From contig JAOANU010000001.1 in NCBI GenBank assembly GCA_034387635.1, forward strand, positions 1,488,001-1,552,000: a stretch of 64,000 nt of DNA, in the 5' to 3' direction. Position 1 is the stretch's first letter, and each line of letters opens with the position of its first letter. Source of the stretch: Rhodosporidiobolus odoratus. Taxonomy: Eukaryota > Basidiomycota > Microbotryomycetes > Sporidiobolales > Sporidiobolaceae. Below are positions 11,301 through 25,662 of this stretch, piece after piece. The position numbers and the translations under genes are program-made. The notes under the pieces were generated by a model, which saw only the letters and a program-made list of their open reading frames with translations, had not been told where the DNA came from and did no database searches.

Positions 11301-11519
11301 CTACGTACCAGGCGAATGGTTCTGTCCCAAATGCGACGTCCCCGGCCCGACTTTCCCGGGCGAGGATGAGGGAAAGAAGCGCAAGGCAGAGGATGCGGGT
11401 GCGCTGTTGATTCCTCTGTTCATATCGCACTGCTGCACTCTTGCTCAATATCTCCAGCTTGACTGACACCTGCCTCTCGTGGTCCAGCAGGCAGTGAGGC
11501 GAGCAAGAAGCAGAAATGA
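8354..11519 (+). CDS. RCC2 (TD-60)-like RCC1-repeat protein with C-terminal PHD finger
   Basis: RCC1-type beta-propeller whose order of segments follows metazoan RCC2 rather than RCC1. They include 'VDFATLGRKEKGGKSVGNPE', 'TQVCTSHSGCHAVAIS', 'EGQAYLLGRNEHHQL', 'CGIQHTLFLTESGNVYAVG', 'ITSGQQHNIALDDEGYCWAWGFGG' region, 'KKVAAGGTNTLFID', and 'DIAAGQNTTFFLARPP'. Well-supported exons are 8885-8928, 9026-9082, 9142-9419, 9537-9713, 9841-10006, 10086-10282, 10343-10516, 10583-11077, 11174-11231, 11312-11398 and 11491-11519, plus one ending at 8823. After an Ala/Pro/Phe-rich linker comes a complete C4HC3 PHD finger (CVNC...CEKCERAYHTRC...WFCPKC), split by introns at 11078-11173 and 11232-11311, then a Lys-rich tail. 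RCC2 binds chromatin and small GTPases in mitosis; PHD fingers read histone tails. The first exon is uncertain: ATG 8354 (MASSSGSAIELPWGR) has a good donor at 8400, but I could not place coding sequence between 8400 and about 8755. Confidence 0.82.
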
Positions 11520-11806
11520 GAAGCTCGCGGGAGACTTAGCTTGGAAAGATGGATGTTGTTTTTCTTTTTCGGTGGACGTGTCGGTACATTCAGCTGCATG
11601 CTACAATCCCCTCACTAGATCCTGTCGAGCACCGAAGAGAGCCTTGCAAGATGTCTTGTATATTCTTCGCCCCGCTCCTGCGGCGAAAATTATTTCTGTG
11701 CGGAGGTCTCGTTGGCCACCTCGTCTCGCCAAGACAGCTCGCACAAAAGGTCAGGTCGACTGACCACCTCTCGGATACCCTTCCTTCGCATTCAAAGTCA
11801 CCCAGC

Positions 11807-15042
<3,236 letters not shown>

Positions 15043-15657
15043 ACGCCCTCTCCCCCCCCCTTTCCACTCTTCACTCTGCACCTGTCGTCAGCTGGTTGTA
15101 CATTACGCTGCAGTGTTCCCCTCGTTGTCGTTACTTCTGGTTTTTTTCTCCCACTTTTTTCCTTTCCTTTTCTTGGGCTTAGCGATAGATTCACTTCGGC
15201 GCATATGTAGATCTCTCTTCTCGTCCTCTCTCTGACCAGGTACAGCGCACCACTCACCTCTCGCAACCATGTTCGCATTTCACTTCCTGACATCGTTCTG
15301 CTCCCTTCAATTCTGCTAGCCCTCACTGTGAGCGTCGTCGTCTGGCTGGCTTACGCAAAGTCTGTGCTGGTTGAGCTTGGCTCGGTGCGGTCCGCTAGCC
15401 GTCTCTATGGTCGTGCTAAGCTGACAGTGATCGTTCTCTGATCGTCGCCGTGATACGTGATCGTCACTTCGCTTCAACGCTTCAGCAACCCGTCGACTCA
15501 CTCTTGGACAGCTGCAACAACTTCAATCCGCACCACTGTTCCTCCTTCGAATCAGCTTGTCTAATATAGCCTCCGTGGCTCGTCCTCATCCGCCGTCACT
15601 TCCGACTCACCTCATCTCGCAATCCCTTCAGAGAAAACGCTTTAGCCCACTTCGAGC
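15043..15657. other. Intergenic: MEF1 3' region and F-box gene promoter
   Basis: This is 615 nt between two plus-strand genes. It begins with a C-rich run just after the MEF1 stop (15048-15062) and T-rich stretches at 15135-15175 that could hold polyadenylation signals. No ORF or RNA gene was recognised. Confidence 0.4.
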
Positions 15658-17145
15658 ATGTCCACTCATCTCGACAGCGATACCAGTCCCGGACGTAGCA
15701 TCAATGACTTGCCCCTCGAGCTCAAGGCCAAGATTGTCGCGCTGGCCGCCGAGCAGGACGCCCAGTTCAAGCCGCGGATGAAGGAGTTGCAAGATGCCGG
15801 TTTCAAGACGCGGTCGAGTACATCAACCAACGCTGACGACTGGCAGCAACGCAAACGCTACCGAGGTCAAAGTTTGGCGGCTCTCTTCGAGGTCTCGCGC
15901 GATTTCGCTGCTTTGGTCGCGCCGTACCGCTTCCGAGTACGTTCGTAAGCTTCTGCAGAGCGTAGTTCCTGTACTTATCGTATACTGCAGATCCTCAAGG
16001 CGTCCAAGGCTGACATCCATTTCAAATTCGCCATTGCTCCTTCCCGTCTTCACCACTTCCGCGCGCTTGAACTGGATGGCAGGGACATTATCCGGCTCTT
16101 GGAGGTTCTGGGAGCCATCCCTGGGCTCACTGCAGCAAAGAAGCTAGTGTTGCACCACGAGGCGGTACAGATCTTATGGGGCCACCAGGTCGTCAAGCTC
16201 GGCGTTTTGCCCAGCACCGCGCCCCCTTCTGCCCAATATGCTGCGGTCAGCATCCCGCGTATCAGCGGTATTGTGGAGCTCGAATGCCACGACATCCCTA
16301 CCGCCAACTGCGTACCTTTCATAAGGGTCTTCAAGGAGCTTCGCATTCTTCGCTTGAACACCCTTAAGCCCCCCGATAACCCGGAGAGACTGATTCTAGC
16401 CCTCCAATCTCTTTCGAGCCTCGAGGAGCTTCATCTAGGTTGGAGGAGCGGTTGCCACTCGAATTGGTTCTCCGGCACCACGTTTTCTCCCGTTCCTCCA
16501 TCTCTCAAACATCTTTGTATTTCAGTCTGTCACCTCAAGGCGACTCATCTAACCTTCGCAGCAATGTTCGTCTCTACTCTGAGCAGTCTCTTCTTGAGCG
16601 TAGCCTGCACGTCCGGCCATACGGGCGGCACTCCACCGCTTTTCTCGAACGAGACCTTTGCCGAGGTTGAGCAGCTGCGAATTGCCGGAGATCACGAAGT
16701 CCTCCACGACACTCTCGCTTCCATCGAACCTCGCCACTTTCCCAACCTTGCCCGGCTCGAACTGGCCGTAAGCGGTGCAGACTGGGTAGACGACTCGCCG
16801 CTACACACCTTTACCCCCTTCCCTTCCCTCACGCACCTCCACATCACAAACTATACCTCTCTGGCCGCTCACGACCGCTACGTCATTGCAGAGTTCTGTC
16901 ATGACAACGTCATCGAACTCAGCTACCCACCCGCCATACCCCTTCTTTCACTTCTTCCCGAAACAGCCCTCACCAACTCAAGCTCTCGAGCCGCAAGCGG
17001 CCTTCGCTCAACCTTGAGATACCTCATTGACGAGGTCGACAACGCTGAAGCGAAAGGCGATAAAGCTAGTCTGCAGCGTCTGGCCGTGGTGTTGAGACCG
17101 CTCGAGCGTGAGAGGATAGCGGAGGAGGTTTGGAGACAGCTTTAA
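15658..17145 (+). CDS. F-box/LRR-like protein, uncharacterised
   Basis: Two exons, 15658-15936 and 15991-17145, are both in phase 0 and give 477 residues. The N-terminal 'INDLPLELKAKIVALAAEQD' followed later by 'LAALFEVSRDFAALVAPYRFR' has the LP-x-E-L start and spacing of a degenerate F-box, here stretched by an insert. The rest is a series of leucine-spaced segments ('FRALELDGRDIIRLLEVLG', 'LRILRLNTLKPPDNPERL', 'SLSSLEELHLGW', 'PSLKHLCISVCHL', 'FPNLARLELAVSG', 'FPSLTHLHITNYTSL') as in irregular LRR domains of basidiomycete F-box proteins. Such proteins recruit substrates to SCF ubiquitin ligases. These families are often large and species-specific, and the target is unknown. A basic/acidic helical tail (LRPLERERIAEEVWRQL) ends the protein. 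Confidence 0.72.
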
Positions 17146-17638
17146 GGCAGAGGTGCGTGGTCTTTCTCGTCCTTCCTTTGTCTGTCGACGTGGTTTTGCA
17201 GCTTCTCCGCTTCCCGCCTCCGCTCCATGCCTGAGGAGGCTAACCGAGTTTTTCTGCAGATCATTTCGAAGCTTGTTGGCGGCTGAAACGGTGTACCCTT
17301 TCATACGATACTCGTAACGTCTCCCTTCTTACGCCTGCCCTTAGCGAGACGATATGCTGCCGCTACTTTTCTACGATCTCGCACTGCGCATGACCGCTGC
17401 ACTTTCTCACCTCTCGGGACAAGGGCAACACGCAGTCTGTGTAAAGCTACAATGCTAGCTGGGGATGTATTGCGAGCTAACTGAGAACGAGAGAGAGGAA
17501 GAGAGGAAAAAGGCAAGAAATGCAAATTCGACGGCCGGAGAGTATTGACGGAAGGGGGTCGACAAGCTACGACGGAAAGGGGCCGCGAGAGAGTAGCCGA
17601 ACATGCTGCAGTACCCAACCCCACTGCGCCGCGCCGCC
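17146..17638. other. Convergent 3' spacer
   Basis: This is 493 nt between the stops of the F-box gene (+) and MEX67 (-). It presumably holds both 3' UTRs and terminators. No gene or repeat was seen. Confidence 0.45.
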
Positions 17639-20380
17639 TCATGCCACCGACAAGAACGCCTCAGCAGGAATACTCCCCTGTGCCTGCAACGTCTGGAATT
17701 GAGCCAACGCTTGATGAGGATCCCAACCGTTCTGAGAGAGGCACAGGTGCGCAAAAGTGTAGTTGAGTCGGGTGACTTGTTGCAGTTGCAGGACGAGGTT
17801 CTGTTGTTCGTCGGTCTGTCGAAGAGGGAAGGGACAGGGTCAGCACGAGGTTCAGCTCAAGTAGGGAAAGTTGAAGCCTACGATTCCTTCAGCGCGCTCT
17901 TGTCCCAATCCTGGCGGAGGCGCAGCAGCGGCAGCAGCAGACTGAGCCGCTGGAGGGGGAGCCGCCGCCACAGCCGCGAACGACGGTCCCGCCATTGCTG
18001 GAGGAACAGGTGCGACAACGGGTGCTGGTCCAGTGGTGGCAGGAGGTGCGGCAGCTTTGGGTTGAGGAGGCGGGCGGGGCTTGGAAAAGGAGAGGTCGGA
18101 GTAGCCGCGAAGGGTGAGGAGGTCGGAGAGGATAATGCAAGGCCAGCCGGCGGCTTGAGCGCTGCACATTCGGAACGAGTAGGCAGATGAGTGACAGCAT
18201 ACAAGAATAGAACAGGGGATATGGCGCACGTGGAACCGGCAGGGGCAGGAGCGAGGATGAAGTTGCGGTCGAAAGAACGGATGCCTTTACTGGGGACTGT
18301 GTAGCCAGTACGAATTCGACTATAAGCGATGTGTCGCATTGGGCTAAAGGCGAACAGTAAAGAAGAGAAGAACCGGACGACTCACATTCAGTAAACTCCC
18401 CATGCACGCTCGCATAAATCACCGTCTCTGCCTCACCTCCCGGCTGAGTCGGTGCCAGCATAGCCGGCATCGTCCAGCAGTCCCACACGAACTTCTCCGA
18501 TTGATCAAGCGGGTGTTGCGTCTTGGGAAGGTTGACAATGGCAGTGATAACGGAGGAGGGGTTGAGGTGGATGGTGTTGACGCGTTTCTCTGTGCGGGCG
18601 TCGCTACGTCTGTCAGCTCCGCCACATGAAGTGGCGCGGGAAGAAAGCAGGTGAAGAAGGCAAAGCAGCGCACCTGGTACTTTGACCCTCTGCAAATTCC
18701 GACTCCCTTCCGGCGTCAGATAGTGCTTCCAATCCAGCTTGTGCTGATTCGGGAAACGCTTGTCTCCATTGATTCCGATCTTCTTTGCTCGGGCTCGGGC
18801 GGGGTAAGAAGTGTCGGCATGGAGGGAGAAGGAGCAGACGGGGGCGTAGACGGAGAGGAGGGAAGGGCGGTCGGAGTCGAAGGCGGCGAAGAACCTACCC
18901 AAGGTGAGGAAACTGTCAGTGAACCGTGGCAAGCAGGCGAAACGGGGGAGCGCAGACGCACTTCAGGAAGAACCCTCCGATGAAATCCCGTGTCTGATCG
19001 CTCTCGTGGAACCCACCCTTGATCTCCACCGGGAACGTAACATGTTCTCGCTCCTTCTGCTTCGATTTCTCACTCTTGACTCGCGAGGACAACCCCGGAG
19101 TTGCGCCCGCTTCCGCTGCTTTTTGTGCGACGGAGAAGGCGACAGTCGGGTCGAGGGGTTTCTGGTCGAGGGTGCGGAGAGTCGAGAAGCGGCGTGCCAT
19201 TTCGCTGCGTCACTTGGTTGTCAGCTAAGTTCAAAGCGGGAAGGAGTGAACTGAGGCAGAACGCACCGTTCGTAAGTCTGGGTAGTCCCGCCTGAATGAA
19301 TGATGGGGTTGCCCGTGAGCACCAGCTCCTTGAGCTTACTCCATCCTTTCGGTTTCTTGTCCTTCCTCTCTTTTCCAATCAACGGCGAGAACGGATCCAA
19401 GTCACGGAACTGACTCAGGTTATTGGCTGCAAACGAGACGTTTTCGATATTAGGCAGAGACGAGGTGAGGAGGAAGGGCGACAGGGGTAGCAGCGAGGTG
19501 AGGGCATTGTTGGCGAGCGAGAGGGAGATGACCTGTGGGGTGGAGAAGAGGCCGGGCAAAGCGACAGTGGGCGGAGAAGTCGGAAGCGAGGGCGGCGAAG
19601 GGTGTCAATGCGTATGTAGGCGAGGGAGCTGTCAACCGAAAGCGTGTTCGGAGAGGGTCTACTTACGTCCGGGCACATTTCCTTTGCCAGTTTCCAAATC
19701 GCTCCGGCCATGTTTGACGGGGCTCCTGGCTGTCCCGGTGCCAGCAGCTTGTGCTCCTTCAGTACCGGATCTTCCGCCATGTTTTCCATGTTGAGCATGC
19801 GGTCTGGTTGAGAGTAGCGGGCAAGGATGAAGAGGCGGAGGACGTCGACGGTGGATGCGGAAGGAGGGTCGGTAGATTTGCCGGTCTTGCTGGTCGAGGC
19901 GGCAGAAGTGCGTGTCGGCTTGTCGGAGATGACGGCGGGTGAGTTGCGTCCTCGAGCGGGCTGAAGCACGAAACGTCAGTATACAGGATCAACCAGGAGA
20001 AGAATCTGATCAGGCAGTGCAGCACGGGCTTTCTCTAGGCAGAGATGGCTCGAAAAGACTTGAGATTCGGGTCAGGCGTGCCGCGAGCCGTGGTCTCGTC
20101 TGCACTGCTAAACGAGTGTGGACCAGAGAGGAGGGGAAGAAATGCCACTGACCCTTTCTCCCATGGGTCCGGATGACCTGACCTGCCTTCCCCTTCGCTT
20201 TGCTCCAGCCTCGTGACCATCCGACATGCCCGTGTCCTCGTCCATGGCAGCGAGGCCTCTCACTCCTGCTGCTCGTCCCCGCCCTCTTCCCCTCGCTCTC
20301 GAGCCCGAGGCTTCAGGGTGGTTTGGGGGCCTCTGTGGGAGTGCGGCTGCTAGGAGGGCGGCTGCTGCACCAGCGGGCAT
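17639..20380 (-). CDS. MEX67: mRNA export receptor Mex67/NXF1
   Basis: Read on the minus strand from ATG 20380. The N-terminal region is Arg/Gly-rich (SRARGRGRGRAAGVRG). It is followed by the helix typical of Mex67, 'ARYSQPDRMLNMENMAEDPVL', and a leucine-rich-repeat domain ('VISLSLANNALTSLLPL', 'LPNIENVSFAANNLSQFRDLD', 'LKELVLTGNPI'). Next is the NTF2-like domain ('RDFIGGFFLKFFAAFDSDRP', then 'VNTIHLNPSSVITAIVNLPK' and 'TVIYASVHGEFTE'), then an Ala/Pro linker. The end is a TAP-C/UBA domain ('LNYTFAHLCLSQNGWDPHQAL', FG-nucleoporin binding). With Mtr2/p15 the protein carries mRNPs through the pore. Multiple introns are present. The exon structure between about 19,970 and 20,160, over the RRM-like part, could not be solved in one clean frame. 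A longer open frame to 20503 has no ATG, so 'MPAG...' at 20380 is taken as the start. Confidence 0.9.
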
Positions 20381-21479
20381 TGTCGTTGTATCCGGAGTGA
20401 GTTGCAGAGGAGAAAGGGAAGCAGCTGATGAGGGTAATCGAGGTGACTGGGCTGTCTGAGCTGGGGGAGAGGGTTGACTGTGTGCTTGTGCGTATGCTGA
20501 CACTCTCTCAGGTTTCTAACCAGTAGAAAGTGGTGCAAGAAAGGACAAGTCGATTCGCTCCGTCTGCTGTGCAACTGGAATCTTTCCATCTTGACCAAGT
20601 CACAATCCCATAAGACACCCTGTGCTTGCTAACGGACTCTTAAAGGCGCATGGTCCAGCTCCGCGCACCCAACTCACCCTATACGAGTTTACCCCGTTTC
20701 GTCGCCGCCTTCTCCCTCTCGAGACACCTTCGAGTGCCCCTTGTCGCACGTAGCTAAGTGGCCTGACCGGACCTCGCCATGCTTCCATGCTACTTCCATG
20801 CAGAAACAGCAACAGCCAAATCGACCACGCCGCTATGCTCCGCAAATGTCATCCTCCTAAATCTGGGCGTTTGGGCTTTTCCTCATCTAGAGCTTGTTTT
20901 TCACCTCCCGCTGGTCTCCCGTCCTCAGCTCGCCCGGTCCAGCGTGTGACAATCCGGCGCGTGACGGCTCTGCTATCGAGCGCAGCTGCTGCTCTGCTCT
21001 GGTCAGTTTGCAATTTTGGACGGCCTGCGCGTCTCGCCGTGTATTGGCTTGATTTCCTGGACGTCCTGCGCGCGTCTTCCCCCTTCGCAGTTGCCCGCTG
21101 CTGCTTCATCAGCCAGGCTATCTCGGTACACTCCTCTTGCTCGCTCTCGGAACTGGAGGAACGGATGATGGATCCAAAGTCTCTTGCAGAGGTAGCGGTC
21201 ACCCGCTAGGGCCAACTATGTAATGCGATAGCGAGAGAAAGAGAGAGAGAGACGAGCTCTGCATGAAGAAAGGCACAAGACTAAGCAAACACGAGGGACT
21301 CGGAACGAGGTGTTCGAGGGAAGAAATGCGAAAGGGAGCATCTGGAACGATGGGTATGCGAAGCGAACGAGCACTGGTGAAGGGGAAGGAGGGATCTATA
21401 CACAAGTGAGCGTGTCCGTGTGAGTCTGGCAGGATGTGGGCAAGAGAAAACGAAAGGAAGGAGGTCCCTTGGTCAGGTT
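20381..21479. other. 1.1-kb spacer upstream of MEX67, no firm gene
   Basis: This lies between the MEX67 start (-) and the kinesin stop (-). Two minus-strand frames look protein-like (20849-21202 and 21003-21215), but their first codons are GTG and TTG and no ATG exon can be attached. A GA-repeat of about 20 nt sits near 21229-21252. The region probably contains the MEX67 promoter and kinesin 3' UTR. Confidence 0.4.
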
Positions 21480-24400
21480 TCACCTCCAAACCCCACCCGC
21501 CGCACCAGCCTGCGGCGGACTCTCCCTCTCCCTCTTGCCCGGCAATCCCAGTCCCAGCGCCGCCGCACCGCTCCCACTATTGTTTCCTGCCGACCCTGTA
21601 AGACTCGAAGCCCGTCTAGCTGCGATCCTGGCTGCGCTCTTTTGGCCAAATGGGACGGGCGCAGGAGCGGACGAGGCAGAGACCAGGCCTGCTAATGATG
21701 TACCTGAAGGTGCAGCTGCAGAGACGGAAGGCAGCGTCGAGAGTCGCCGAGAGGCGACGCCGCGGGTCGCAGAGTGTCCGCCGAGTTTGCGTGGGGATTT
21801 GTGCGGGAGAGGTGCGAGGGAGGCGCGAGATGTTGATGAAGAAGCCGTGGAGGAGGAGACTCGACCTGGTTTACGTAGGGGAATCGCGTTCAGGGTAGTT
21901 GAGGTGTTGCCACCACCGCTAGAGGAAGCGAAGGAAGCGTCGCCAGCGGACGACGAGGTGGGAGGAGGGATAGGTGCGGCGAAGGATGTTCGGCGGGTAG
22001 ACTTGGCGGAGCGGAGAGGACCGATGTGGGAGACTCGTCTAGCGGCGCGGCGGGAGGGAGTAAGAGAGGCCGCGGGACCGTTCGTGAAGGAGGAAGCGGG
22101 AGGGAAGTGGTAAGAAGGTTTGCTGGAGGCGACCAGAGGGGCTATCAAGCCGGAGGAGGTCGGGGCCATGGAGAAGGAGGTCGTGGCGTCGGGTAGAGTC
22201 GAGGCGGCAGCCGAGTTGTCAAGTTCGGAGAGGGGGAAACGAGCGGCGGATGCGGGATTCGGAGGGGAGGGGAGGAAAGAGAACGGCGTGGACCCTTCGG
22301 AAACCGGTGCGAGGCTAGGTGCCGATGAGAGCTTATTCCTCACCGAGGATCCCGAAGCCGTTCGCGCTTTTTGTGCCATCATCTCGGCGGCCTTTGAGCT
22401 CTCGCTGCCAGCAGCAAAGGTCGAACTGACCGTCCACATTTTCGACGAGGCTGGAGACGAGACGGCAACCGACGGGAAGCTTGCCTCGCCGATCATGGAT
22501 ACGTCGGGTGAGCCGTACTTGACGTCCTCTAGATCCCATCCCTCGCCGACCTCGTCCCGCCATTGGACACCCTTGCCCTTCTTCGCAGGACTAGCCGCGC
22601 GTCGTGCCGACGCGTGGAAGGAGACGTTTTTGCGAGGTGAGCGGCGAGCTCGCATGGGAGACGGTGCGATGGAAGCTGGAGCAGGGAGGGCACAATATCC
22701 GGTCGGGGCTGAGCCGACGCCGGCGAAGTCGAGGCGAGCGACCTTGTCCCACGAGGGGTTGTCGGGGACGAGTGGAGAGCGAGAACCGGCGTCGCGCTTG
22801 ATACCCGTGGTGAAGGCAGAAGACGTCGAGGAGGAAGGGAAGAGTTGTCCTGCGGAATCTCCAGCGAAAGCAGCGAACGCTTCATTATTTGCCTTGTCCA
22901 CGCCGTTGGCCAGCCTTGTCAGCGCTCTCAGCGCCTCCGAGTTGACCTCCCTGGCTGACTCGAGTGCGACGCCGACTTTGACCCTCGCTTCGAGCATTTT
23001 CCGCATGGCCTGTGCTCGAACAGCGAAACCGGCGTGGGCACCCTGCGAGCGAGCGTCGGCCGAAGCGGTTTCTGCGCGCGAGTCGAGGAGCTGGGCTTCG
23101 AAGGCAAACAGAGACAGAGCGGTGGGTCGAGAGCGTAGAGAGGTTTTGGCGGAGGTAACGGCGCGAAGGTAGGCGTCCATGGCGCCGTCGGCTTGGCAAC
23201 TGTCGGTCTGAAGGGCAGCAGCCTGGGTGGCGAGAGAATCGACGAGGTCCTGGCATTCCTGCTTGAGGAGGGCGACGGTCGAGGCTGCAGCAGCTGCTGA
23301 AGCGCCTCCACCAGGCGAACCGGTTTCGCAGTTGGACAGGGCCGTAAGCTGCCAGTGCTGGAGAGTCCGGATCACACCATCGACGATAGCCTTCTCGGCT
23401 CCTGCTCGCTCCGCTACCACCTTCTTCAGCTTCCCTGAATCCCACGATCCCTGCAGTCTCGAAACGGCCTGCGAGACTGCCCTTTCGTCTTCCGCCCGAT
23501 CCTCCTGTGCCGACGCCGCCGTCTTGCTCGCAAGCTCCGCCTTGAGACGCTCGATCTGCTGTGACTGCTCCATGATCTGCTGACAGTACTGCGCGACGTG
23601 GCGATCGACCGAGATAACGTTGCGGACGGCCTTCGTCTTAATCTCCTTGGCACGATTGGCGTACTGCAGAGTGTTATGGGTTTCGTCGTAATGGCCGGAA
23701 GAAGGGGAGACGCAGACGATCATGACGGTCTTGCAGTTGCCGCCGAGCGATTGCTTGAGTAGACGTGTGAGCTTTGAGTCTCGGTATGGGACGTGGCCCC
23801 GCCGGCGAGGGTCGCAGAGGGCGTTTATGCAGTTGCCGAGTGCGAGAAGAGAGCGGTTGATGTTGCTGCCTTCTGTCATCTGTTGCGACAAAGTAAGGTC
23901 AGACCCTTGAGGCAGGAGGAAAGTAAGGTGAGAAGGTCGGCTTACTCGCTCGCCGCGGTTCTTCGTCGCACTCGCCCTTTCTGATCCCGCCAGATCAATG
24001 ACTGACAAGCAAGCAGATGTCTTCGTATCCGTCAAGCCTCCTGCCTTTGGCTTCTGGGTAACCATAACTCGGAGAACAGCATGCGACCGCGACGAAGTAG
24101 CGTTGGCCTCAGTAGCGTTGACCTGGCGGTTATTGTTGCCCAGGGTGATCCACTCGACGACGTCCTGTGCACAGGTTGGCTCCTTCGTGCTGAGACCGGC
24201 GGGCGTGGGCATGCCGTCCTGGCTATCTCGCAGCTGGAGCACGCCGGATTCTGGGGCGAGAAGGTCGCGGATGGTTTCGTTGTAGATTTCGAGGTAGGAG
24301 ACGGTAAGGGAGAAGTCGACATCGTCGGACTTGGCGGCAATGCGGGAGAAGAGGTCTTTCATGATGAGGAAGACGATGCCGGGTTGAGTGGAAGAGCCGG

Positions 24401-24966
24401 AGATGGTGTGGGTTTTGCCGCAACCGGTAGCCTGCAGAAGCTAGATGTGAGCCATCAGCCGAGACAGGAGGGCATTGTAGGTACGTACACCATAAGCAAA
24501 CACGGTGGAGTGGAATCCGTCCATGACATGCCCGACCAGCTCTTTCGCACTTCCGTCGTACACCTCTTCCTGCCCACAGCCATCATCGAACACCCTGTCG
24601 AAGCAGAACCGAATGTCTTTGACCTTCTTGCCCATCGCCGGCATGTGCTGCTTCTGAAAGGAGGCGACAGCGTTGGTTTCAGGCGGGTCGAAGACGAGGA
24701 TGCGGTCGTCGAGGACCTTGAGGATTTTGCGGAGGGCGCCCGGCCCGCGAGGAGGTTGCGGCGTGGAGAAGGTAGTTGTAGCTGCGGTGGACGAGGAAGG
24801 ATCGGAGAGGAAGAGAGCTGGTCCGGCATCATAGGCATTGTTGAGTTGAAGTTGCTCCCGTTCTGAGAAGGGTCGAACCCGGACTGAGGAAGACAAAGGG
24901 GTCAGCATACCCATAGAGTGTATTGAGACACGCGTGCGCACCTGCTACCGAGATTGAAGACGACAT
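21480..24966 (-). CDS. KIP3: Kinesin-8 motor protein (Kip3/Klp5-Klp6 type)
   Basis: Minus strand from ATG 24966. A tiny first exon (MSSSISVA) splices to 'VRVRPFSEREQLQLNNAYDA', and a second intron lies near 24,370-24,490. Motor signatures are the pre-loop 'VFAYG', the P-loop region around the intron, 'MKDLFSRI' and 'SLTVSYLEIYNETIRDLLAP', switch I 'NATSSRSHAVLRV', switch II 'VIDLAGSERASATKNRGE', and the kinesin-8-like 'EGSNINRSLLALGNCINAL' (after the intron around 23,880-23,943). 'VPYRDSKLTRLLKQSLGGN' and the neck region follow. A Gln/Glu-rich coiled coil (CQQIMEQSQQIERLKAELA) and a long, basic, Ser/Ala-rich tail follow; the tail is the region that binds microtubules in kinesin-8. The usual role is plus-end depolymerase activity, controlling spindle length and chromosome congression. 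The tail reads without interruption for over 600 codons. The subfamily call is by motif similarity. Confidence 0.9.
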
Positions 24967-25662
24967 TGAGGCTGCTGAATGAGCGAGAGGAGGGAAGTTG
25001 AGTGAAGGCTGGGAGGGGGAGGTCGAGTAACAGCGGGGTCGAGGCAGCTGTTGAGCCGCTGCAGGACGGTTCTTGACTTCAGGCTAACGACGTGCAGCTC
25101 AGCTCAGTATGTAATGCGCGAGAATGCTGAGTGAATGTGATTCAACCAAATGGCCAGAACAAGCGGGTTCATCCAAGTAGTTGACGTCTCTCCTTCTCCT
25201 CAACCACATATTCATGCGACGTACGCAAGCGCTGCCGGGTGTACCGCCCGTGGTCGCCTGAGACCCAGCGTTTCGCCAGAGAGATAGCCTTGCCGCCTAG
25301 CTAGTTTTCCTGTTTACCGTGATATCGCTCGCCCTTTCCCACTTCTCACGCGTCATTTGCTGTGTGCATTGGCCTGCTGTAGCTGGAAGATCCCTGGCAA
25401 TCATCACGTCGAGCAAGTTGAGAAGCTTCTCTTGGTTGCCTTCCCGATTCGGTCAACGACGTTCATCAAAGTGCTGCTGCTCCTTCCTTGATTCGTTGCT
25501 TCTCTGTTGTTTCGAGGCGCGCAGTCAAGCGCTTTCTGCTTGCATAGTGGCACCCTCTACGCCCCGCAACTCGCTCCAAACAGCTCCCGTCGTCGACCCC
25601 TTCATTCCCCCACAAGCCACTCTCCTCCACTCACGCTCTCATACGCCATTGGATAGCTCGCC
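24967..25662. promoter_or_regulatory. Divergent promoter region, kinesin-8 / SYLF gene
   Basis: This is 696 nt between two divergent start codons. A pyrimidine-rich stretch (about 25,470-25,640) precedes the SYLF ATG. No TATA box or dyad was recognised. Confidence 0.45.

Noticed and set aside
17603..18190. 195-codon plus-strand open frame over the MEX67 3' half
   Set aside because: It is antisense to the NTF2/UBA linker of MEX67. The opposite strand has clear domain support.
20849..21202. Minus-strand 117-codon frame between MEX67 and kinesin
   Set aside because: The first codon is GTG, there is no in-frame ATG until well inside, and no upstream exon joins.
21229..21252. GA-rich simple repeat
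   Set aside because: It is a short low-complexity run in a spacer, with no partner or array structure.
22120..23172. 350-codon plus-strand open frame across the kinesin tail
   Set aside because: It is antisense to the kinesin-8 coding sequence, has low-complexity composition and has no motif. GC-rich codon bias opens the opposite strand.
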